Shown: positions 8,345 through 14,255 of the stretch, piece by piece
Layout of the letters: every line of letters begins with the position of its first letter
Position numbering within the stretch: position 1 is the first letter of the stretch
DNA from: Melampsora larici-populina 98AG31
Taxonomy: Eukaryota > Basidiomycota > Pucciniomycetes > Pucciniales > Melampsoraceae
Reading direction: 5' to 3'
DNA length: 14,255 nucleotides
Assembly: GCF_000204055.1 (NCBI RefSeq)
Contig: NW_006768939.1
Span: 5,001 to 19,255 of the forward strand
Program-made: the position numbers and the translations under genes
The notes under the pieces: generated by a model
Database searches by the model: none
What the model was told of the DNA's origin: nothing
Seen by the model: only the letters and a program-made list of their open reading frames with translations

Positions 8345-8535
8345 GGGCAGATGAGCCCAGATGAGATTCCACCTTGAAGAGTAATCAGAGCCAGATGTGT
8401 AGCGAGTGAGTGTTGTGAATTTGAAGCTCAGATGAGCCCAGATGGGATTGCTCTTTACAGAATCATCAGAGCCGTATGTGTAGCCAGTGAGATTTGTAGA
8501 TATGAAGCTCAGATGAGCTCAGATGCGATCCCCCC
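8345..8535. repeat. 81-bp subterminal direct repeat, right arm
   Basis: The word CAGATGAGCCCAGATG (last copy CAGATGAGCTCAGATG) starts at 8348, 8429 and 8510. Between them TCAGAGCC, TATGTGTAGC and GAGTG-like words recur in register, giving two full 81-bp units and a partial third. The left arm has about one counterpart (5027-5125). Confidence 0.85.
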
Positions 8536-8680
8536 AATGTATTGGCTTGGAATCAAAGCTCATTATTTTATGTACACGGGTTGAGTCAAGCTGTAGCAGG
8601 TATAAAGTGTTTAATTACCAAGTTGAGTCATAATACACATGTACAACCACCTAGAATGGAGTCGTGGTTGAGGGTAAATG

Positions 8681-9116
8681 CAGCAGATGAATCTGCTTGA
8701 TGAGTAGCCAGATCAATCTGCTACAGCTTTAGTGACGGTTGTGTAGCCAGATGAATCTTAAGACTTTACAATAGTCAGGTTCAGATTCATACAGATGAAT
8801 CTGAGACTGAGCCAGATTTGGGCAGATGAGTCAAATTTCGATTTTTGGGCTGCCTAACACCTTCAGAGGCACCTTAGGGATGTGAGATAGGCCCACAAGC
8901 TCTAGAGACATTCTAATGCATGTTTATGATACAAAAAAAGTTGTTTTATTTGATGATTTTACCACTTAGATTTATAAAACTTGGGGAGTTATTTCAAAAA
9001 AACTTCTCAGAGTCGTCTGCCAAATCTGGGCTCATCTGCGGCCCGATTTTTGGACATTATCTGTTGATACTGCATACAATATCTTCGGCTTACAGCCGAA
9101 CATTCTGTGCACCACA
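8681..9116 (-). repeat. Right terminal inverted repeat
   Basis: About 436 bp, reverse-complementary to 4442-4875. Read inward on the minus strand it begins TGTGGTGCACAGAATG. Small differences (for example a short indel near the AAGATTC word) show that the two repeats have diverged since insertion. Confidence 0.9.
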
Positions 9117-10006
9117 TTTCAAGGTTCAGCACTGGGGCATTGCTAGTGGGATCTGGGAAGACTATGCGGTGGGACATGATTCCCAAAATGAGGATCGACC
9201 AAAATCATCATTGAGTTTTTTTACCGGGTAAACCGGAAAATTCAAGTACAAACATGCTTACATGAATGCTGTGCATTTTGCACCTTTTCCAAAAGTTCAT
9301 CTAAGCCAATATGTGGCCTCAATGGAGTCATTGGATGATTTATATGCATCCAATCAATCATCATTTGCCTGTTTACACCTACAGCACTTGGGTCAAAAAC
9401 CTCAGGCATGTCTGTGTCTATGAATGTTATAGATCAAATTGATTACAATGATCAGGATGATGACGGTTTCAAACAGAATAAAACCACTACATACACTTAA
9501 ATTCCCTCTCAAAAGGGTGGAGGGAGAGAGCTGATGGATTCATAAATGGACACAAACAAAAACTCAAAGAAGGGTGTGGAGGGAGAATGTCAAAGCCTGT
9601 ATGATTTAAAACCGGCCGATAGTCAGCCATCTGGAAAAAGAACCTTCTATCAAAGAGCTTGACTACTTAACTTTGCAATTGGACTTGCTCTGCATAATTC
9701 TGAATGAATCTGATATATAATCTTTTAGATTCATTTGATGAGTTGAGGCTTGTGTGGTGACAATTGGAGTCAGGCTTTGGTAAGTACTTCATACTGATCA
9801 GGAAGCTTTATGAGCCAATTGCCCCAGCACTTGCTGTTGTATTTTGGCAACTTGATTACATAATCTTTGAAATCATTACACGTGCTGTCGTGTGGATACA
9901 CATTATCAATGACCCTCAAAGTTTGACGTAACAGAAGACTTGCACAAAATTGAAAAGGTACTTTTGAGGAATCTGTTTTGGGTTCGGTGGCAAATTGGAC
10001 GGTATG
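9117..10006 (-). pseudogene. 5' half of an unrecognised gene interrupted by the element
   Basis: Four exon-like blocks on the minus strand join in phase. 10006-9787: opens at acceptor TGTGTAG, contains VIDNVYPHDSTCNDFKDYV and LPKYNSKCWGNWLIKLP. 9630-9495: follows TTTTTCCAG, starts MADYRPVLNHTGFDILPPHP and ends at a GTATGT donor. 9417-9262: after TTCATAG, contains MPEVFDPSAVGVNRQMM and WMHINHPMTPLRPHIGLDEL, with donor GTAAGC. 9161-9117: after CGCATAG, PDPTSNAPVLNLE, running straight into the element's end. The introns of 77 nt (9494-9418) and 100 nt (9261-9162) keep the frame. The first junction (weak donor at 9786) is less certain, and 9630 may be a true start codon. No family recognised. Same strand and abutment make 4441-3084 the likely continuation, although the simple join is out of frame. 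Confidence 0.5.
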
Positions 10007-10024
10007 CTACACATGGAGGTCCGG

Positions 10025-10197
10025 ACAAGCCTGGCTCGCAGCGCTGCGCAGCGCTGCTAACCGTATTTTGAGAAGCGCAGCGCAAGTTGGACCCTCTGAA
10101 TCTTGGCAGCTTTCAGCGAAGCTAAAGAAAAAAACTCACAGAAATTTCGCAGCTGAAAGCTAAACTGAGACCCAGTAGCGCTTCAGAGCGCTTCAGG
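10025..10197. repeat. GC-rich hairpin-forming cluster with GAAGCGC motifs
   Basis: Much richer in GC than its surroundings. Contains the near-palindrome GCAGCGCTGCGCAGCGCTGC (10038-10057), GAAGCGC at 10073 and its complement GCGCTTC at about 10178 and 10188, and a 10-bp stem AGCTTTCAGC (10109-10118) with GCTGAAAGCT (10152-10161). Position next to the 3' end of the hAT gene suggests a subterminal region of that element or a small nested element. No matching terminal repeat or target duplication was found. Confidence 0.5.
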
Positions 10198-10237
10198 CAA
10201 AAAAGCAGTGTTTTTTTTGTGGAAACGAAAAAGAAAT

Positions 10238-10243
10238 TTTATT
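10238..10243 (-). terminator. Putative polyadenylation signal of the hAT gene
   Basis: AATAAA on the minus strand about 145 nt after the hAT stop codon, in an A-rich (plus strand) 3' flank spanning 10205-10385 that otherwise holds no gene. Confidence 0.4.
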
Positions 10244-10385
10244 GATGAAAAGAAACATAAGAGAGCATTGAGAAAGATTAAAACAAGCAGTAGTAAAGTT
10301 TCTTAAAAGAGTGTAAAGAAAATGAAAGAAAAACAAAAGAAAAACAAGTCAAAGTAAATAAAAAAAACAAGTAAATCAAAAAAAT

Positions 10386-13251
10386 TCAAAAGTGAGACTG
10401 TCTTGTTTTCTTTTTGATTGCTTTCTTTCCAAAATCTAGAACCTTTCCAACTTCACCAAAATCCCCAATAAGAGGTACACCTTCATTTGTCCAGATTTGA
10501 CCACTGACGGTCATCTTGATCATTTGAGGGAGCATGCCACCCCGGTTAGCTGTGCAAACTTGACCAGCAATTGAGAACGATTGCTCGGGAGCGGCGGAAG
10601 CCGCTGGAGTTGCTAAATAGTCTTGAGCCAGGACCGATAGGACTGGATATTTTCCAGCTTGTGCCTATCATAGATATATTGATGAGTAAATGAAACCCAA
10701 AGAAGCCCATTTAGAAAGATCACTTACCTTCCACCAGTCCAATGCGGTTTGTGGATCATTCATACCAGTCAAAGCCATTGGATCGATACCTTGAATATAT
10801 CGCTTGAGCTCATTCAGTTTGCATGAGGTGACCACTTCGTTGTAAAAGTTCAAAAAGTCGCTAGTACTGGCAGGGGTGTCAGTTGGTTGCACAGTGTTAG
10901 TAATTTGTTCTTGATGGTCAAGGGAATCGTGTTGTGATGTGAAGGATGATTCTAATAAATCTTGAGCCCAAAAGTAATGAGTCGAGTCATTTCCAAACGC
11001 GTGAGCAAAGAATTTGAGACAAAGACCGGGGTGAAAGATTGCTGCTAGGACTAAAGTATCACATTCAAGCGCCTCTTCCAAATACATAGCTATTTTACCT
11101 ATCATGATATCACACATTGGGAAGAGCAGATCATTTTCGTGCATAACTTTCAAACGGTCTTCCATTGATGATTTGAGCTGCACGTATTTCACTAATACCA
11201 TACACCTGGTTGGTTTGTCGCCTTCCATTTCTCAAGTAATGATCTTATATGGCTATAAGACAAGGCGGTGAATAAAGCAAAACAGTCAAAAGATTGAAAT
11301 AACACATAAATTCAAGCACAATCAAAACTTACCGTCAGTATATTTAGCATATCCCTCATGGCTTGCCAATCATCCACCGAGAAGACCACCTCCTCAGAAT
11401 AACCTTCTCGTTTACCGCCATCTTGTTTACCATCCATTCTTGAACGACGTCTCTTGGATCGAACTTCAGACAGATCTTCTTTCATGACTGTATCTATTAA
11501 CTAAATGATACAACATTTGTTAGCCTTGTCACTTACTGCACACATGAAAGACAATGATGTACATAAAATGAAGAGAAATAAGATGTGAGAGAAAACCTAC
11601 CTCACAAGCCTCCCACATCCGCTCCCAACGTTTGGCCTGGATTCCCCATCGAATTCCATGCCCTGACAAGAGAGACTTGAGGGGCCGTAAACCATCATCT
11701 TTGCGTTGAACATTAGCCTGTTCTCGTCGTCGATTGAAATCAGCGCGATGACCACTCAATCGAGTCAACTTTTTGTTGACGGTATCCATCTACAAGAAGA
11801 CAACCATCAGAGAAGAAAATACACAAAAGAAAAGAAAGGAGATAAATGAAAACGAATGACACTTACATCTTTGGTGAGTTGTTTCATGTAAGTGTCACCT
11901 AAAAGGTAAGCCTTCTTGCGGTTCCGGTAATTTTGAGGCTCATCAGGTTCCTCAATATCTTCTTCATCGGGGTCGGCGTTGGAATGAGCTTCATCAGAAT
12001 CAGAGTTGTGATTACTATCCACATCGTCACCATCTTCACTATCAAAATTGTCAAGGTTGGAAGAAGCCTTGTCTTCTTCTTCGATTGCTGCCAAAGCCTC
12101 AATGGCAGGGAACCTACCTAAACCACTATGACACACTCGCAACGGTTTTATTCCAAGGGCATCAAGACCAGCCTTGACAATCAAGCCCATCTTGTGACAG
12201 AAGCACTTGATAGACATAGATTTTGGTTTCCAACCAAAGTCATGACCGGATCGAAGACCTTCTTTGTATAACTGTCGGTGCATTTCGCGTTCAAGGGTGA
12301 AGTTGTTGCTTCCGGAATCTGATACATTTGCAAGCATGTAAAACGTCAAAAGCAATGTCAGCACCCAAAGAGGAAAGAAAATAGACAAAATAAAATAAAA
12401 CAAAAGAAAAAACTTATCTTTTGATAGAGCTCGTTTTTCTTCAAGATCGCCACCATTGGCTCAGCGAGCAATATACCCTTGTGATGCCATGCCACAAGCT
12501 TGAAACTTAAGTGCCGGACTACGTACTTCCAATCTTGTGTAATGAACGAGACTGATGCCCCGATGAAGGCATGAAGGTTGCCTTTGACGGTCCTAACGTC
12601 CTGTATCAAACAAAATTTGCTACTCAAGCCCTGTGAAAAGTAAGTGACAAAGGGAACAAATGAATCAACTAATGAAATTATTATGAAATGAAAAGTGAAA
12701 AAACTAACCTTGAGTTCTTTTTTGATCACCTGATCGCGAAGCGATAAATAAAAACGTTTTGCCTCATCTGCCGACCATTTTCAACCATACACTCGAGCCT
12801 TGGGTCGTAGCCAATAGAGAATCGCCTTGAGAAGAGGATCTTCAATCCTTTTGAAAGGTAGAGCTTGGGATACTTGCCAAACAGCAAGACACTGGTTGAG
12901 TGTCTTGACTGAAAAAGCTGGCGGAGGTTTTACAAATGTAGCGAGTGAGCCTTGATGAGCGTTCTGGAGACGTTGAGCTTGGAGTTCGTTCACAGTTGGA
13001 GGGAGCTTGGCACCGGCGGAGATGGCCTGTTGACGACGAGGACACCCTGCACCCGACTTTCCAGCTGCATTGCTTCCATATCGATGAACCTTGAGGTTTG
13101 ATTGTGAACTACCGCTGACACAAACTATCTTCCTACACAATCGACAAGTATAGGACAATCGATATTTGGGATGTCAGTCTTGATTGCTTGAATCAGGGTA
13201 CCTGAGATAGATGGGAGAGAAAGATGAAAATACGTACGTCTGGCTCTCCAT
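10386..13251 (-). pseudogene. hAT-family transposase (BED finger, DDE core, hAT dimerisation), decayed
   Basis: Seven exons: 13251-12709, 12630-12414, 12318-11867, 11789-11601, 11500-11333, 11252-10728, 10664-10386. Joined they give 791 codons including the stop, a normal hAT length. Exon 1 starts MESQTY and carries a BED-type finger (YTCRLC...NLKVHR...GAGC, CCHC ligands). Exon 2 has the first catalytic Asp (LIQDVRTVKG). Exon 3 has SGSNNFTLEREMH near the second Asp and CFCHKMGLIVKAGLDALG, then a Glu/Asp-rich insert. Exons 6-7 hold YLEEALECDTLVLAAIFHPG, YPVLSVLAQDYLATPAA and PEQSFSIAG, the C-terminal hAT dimerisation signature with the last catalytic Glu. Defects: in-frame TGAs at 13176-13174, 12783-12781 and 11234-11232, and a bad donor after exon 2 (ATAAGT). 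Such a protein would cut and reinsert its own element in the nucleus. This copy cannot make it in full. Confidence 0.85.
11253..11332 (-). other. hAT intron 5 (example of intron style)
   Basis: 80 nt, donor GTAAGT, acceptor CTTATAG, phase 0, between MLNILT and PYKIIT. The other hAT introns are 12708-12631, 12413-12319 (abnormal donor), 11866-11790, 11600-11501 and 10727-10665, of 63-100 nt. This size range supports a basidiomycete source. Confidence 0.8.
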
Positions 13252-13518
13252 GTTGGTTTACTCCATGAAAAGGATCCTCAAAGTACACATACGTACGGAA
13301 TGCGAGACGTTCCAAAGTGACAATGCAAAATTTCAAAAATCAAAAATCACAATTCCCGGGTGAAAAATTCAAAAATCAAAGACAAAACTACAGAAAATAC
13401 TCAAATACAGGGATAAAACCCCTGTACTGGGGTAAAAGTCATGGCAGAAACCCCTTTTTGCCCAAATTTCCAGTAGTCAACACCGTTTTCATTGCATTGT
13501 CACCTTTCGACAAAAAGT
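13252..13518. other. Upstream flank of the hAT gene, no gene seen
   Basis: Contains TACGTACG words (13231, 13291), a repeated TTCAAAAATCAAA word (13331 and 13368) and a small dyad ACCCCTGTACTGGGGT (13418-13433). Any of these could belong to the element's 5' terminus, but no terminal inverted repeat partner to the left end could be identified. Confidence 0.3.
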
Positions 13519-13585
13519 ACCAGCAACACCAAAAACCAAAAAATCAAAAAACCAAAAATCGAAAACCAAAAACCAAAAAATACAT
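13519..13585. repeat. CCAAAAA-type low-complexity tract
   Basis: Imperfect repeats of ACCAAAAA / ATCAAAAA words. No coding value despite an open frame through it. Confidence 0.7.
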
Positions 13586-13622
13586 TTCTCAAACTGTACA
13601 ATTCAAACACCAATGTTAGATT

Positions 13623-13798
13623 CTACTGCAGCCAAAAACCACATTTTGGCCAACTAGCTACAAGCTCGGTCTCACAGGTATCAACAGCTCCAACCAGAGA
13701 CATTCTACCATCTGTCTCAAGAGCTTCAAAGTACCTGCTTCCTGTTTCGCTCTCCTCCAAAACCTCTTTCATCATCATCAATCCTCTTTGATTGTCTT
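13623..13798. other. Non-repetitive stretch, weak minus-strand frame
   Basis: A minus frame (13811-13623) contains EVLEESETGSRYFEALETDG and SLVGAVDTCETELV, with an acidic, coding-like composition, and it continues in from the minisatellite. No domain, splice signal or neighbour supports it, so it is recorded but not called as a gene. Confidence 0.2.
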
Positions 13799-14050
13799 CG
13801 ATCTTCCTCAATCTTTGTCAACCGTCCTCGATCTTCCTCAATCTTTGTCAACCGTCCTTGATCTTCCTCAATCTTTGTCAACCATCCTTGATCTTCTTTT
13901 TTCTTTGTCAACCGTCCTCAGTCTTCCTCAATCTTTGTCAACCATCCTTGATCTTCTAATCTTTGTCAACCATCCTTGATCTTCTTCAATCTTTGTCATC
14001 CATCCTCAATCTTCTCCTTTCTTTGTCAAACATCCCTGATCTTCTGCAAT
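13799..14050. repeat. 30-bp minisatellite, about 8.5 copies
   Basis: Unit CTTTGTCAACCGTCCTCGAT followed by CTTCCTCAAT. The ATCTTC word starts at 13801, 13831, 13861, 13891, 13921 (as GTCTTC), 13951, 13979, 14009 and 14039; one unit is 28 bp and drift rises toward the right end. Because 30 is a multiple of three, it keeps frames open (10-residue repeats such as LTKIEEDRGR on the minus strand), which explains the spurious ORFs here. Confidence 0.9.
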
Positions 14051-14192
14051 CCTCATCAAATCATTTATGTTGGATTTGAGAGTCCCTACCGAATTCCTGA
14101 ATAAATCTTTGGTAATGTTGCTTATACACTTGTGTGATTGGGGATGTATATCCAATAAAGGCCCGGCTAGTATCGGCGGCACCCTGTGGGGC

Positions 14193-14196
<4 letters not shown>

Positions 14197-14254
<58 letters not shown>
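14197..14254. repeat. T homopolymer at window end
   Basis: 38 T, one C, then 19 T, after a GC-rich stretch (14160-14194). It could be the tail of a minus-strand retroelement lying to the right, or a sequence-assembly edge. Confidence 0.8.
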
Positions 14255-14255
14255 C

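Larger units (their letters stand above)
4442..9116. mobile_element. 4.7-kb inverted-repeat DNA transposon, KDZ-like, internally deleted
   Basis: Near-identical inverted sequences bound this segment, both ending TGTGGTGCACAGAATG when read inward. Between them lie the tail of a KDZ-like transposase (minus) and the tail of an OTU-like protein (plus), transcribed outward from a junction near 6770. The arms share more than the terminal repeats: the right arm also carries an inverted copy of the transposase tail (8053-8233), and both arms carry the same 28-bp palindrome arrays. Flanks (4430-4441 and 9117-9128) show no matching target-site duplication, so the insertion is old, its edges are eroded or a rearrangement occurred. 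KDZ (Kyakuja-Dileera-Zisupton) is my family call from the transposase tail. A Mutator-like origin is the alternative because OTU-like proteins also travel with that group. Confidence 0.75.

Noticed and set aside
8920..9231. 103-codon plus-strand ORF
   Set aside because: Mostly the right terminal repeat read through; the match to 4240-4638 reflects DNA repeat identity, not protein conservation.
9978..10163. 61-codon plus-strand ORF rich in Ala and Arg
   Set aside because: Opens by chance through the GC-rich palindromic cluster, starts at TTG and has no motif. The opposite strand at its left end holds the better exon.
11899..12121. Plus and minus 62-67 codon ORFs
   Set aside because: Out-of-frame shadows of the acidic Asp/Glu-rich insert of the hAT exon 3.
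13201..13237. A 36-nt intron near the hAT start (GTACGT...CTCAG)
   Set aside because: Too short compared with other introns here, and the frame stays open without removing it, so splicing cannot be decided. The model keeps it as coding.
10197..13462. GGCAAAAA words at about 10195 and 13455 in inverted orientation as hAT terminal repeats
   Set aside because: Only about eight bases match in A-rich DNA, and no 8-bp target duplication flanks them.

Overview
The window looks like nuclear DNA from a basidiomycete fungus, most likely a rust (Pucciniales). It is AT-rich, genes are split by many short GT-AG introns (60-100 nt), and the transposase families are ones I associate with rust genomes: an intron-rich hAT with a BED finger, a KDZ-like transposase tail and an OTU-like tail. 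I see no ribosomal RNA, tRNA, CRISPR array or bacterial-type operon. The organism call is inference from gene style, not from a marker gene.

Layout. Positions 1-3083 hold decayed coding debris: a minus-strand acidic, charged C-terminal remnant (119-397), a plus-strand Tc1/mariner-IS630-type DDE transposase remnant (803-1354), an exon-like block (1580-1758) and a frameshifted coiled-coil tail (2311-2539). Positions 3084-4441 and 9117-10006 carry exon-like blocks of one strand (minus). They read as the 3' and 5' halves of a single unrecognised gene, split by a 4.7-kb transposable element at 4442-9116.

That element has about 435-bp terminal inverted repeats (4442-4875 and 8681-9116), many CAGATGA/TCATCTG subterminal motifs and an 81-bp direct repeat. 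Arrays of a 28-bp unit, each carrying the palindrome TTGTGAAAAATTCACAA, lie in both arms. The cargo is two truncated genes transcribed away from each other: the C-terminal part of a KDZ-like transposase (minus, 5661-6790) and the C-terminal part of an OTU-protease-like protein with a serine tail (plus, about 6768-7115). Both 5' parts are missing, as expected for an internal-deletion derivative of a larger two-gene element. A second, inverted copy of the transposase tail lies in the right arm (8053-8233).

Positions 10386-13251 (minus) encode a nearly complete seven-exon hAT transposase: BED-type zinc finger, DDE/RNase H-like core, acidic insert and hAT C-terminal dimerisation region. It carries three in-frame TGA stops and a damaged splice junction, so it is a recent pseudogene. 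It is flanked on its 3' side by a GC-rich, hairpin-forming cluster (10025-10197). The right end of the window is low-complexity A-rich DNA, a 30-bp minisatellite (13799-14050) and a T homopolymer (14197-14254).

Overall this is a transposon graveyard with nested insertions. No intact gene is seen. The points most worth following are the two-gene (KDZ plus OTU) inverted-repeat element, its phased palindrome arrays, and the gene it interrupted.
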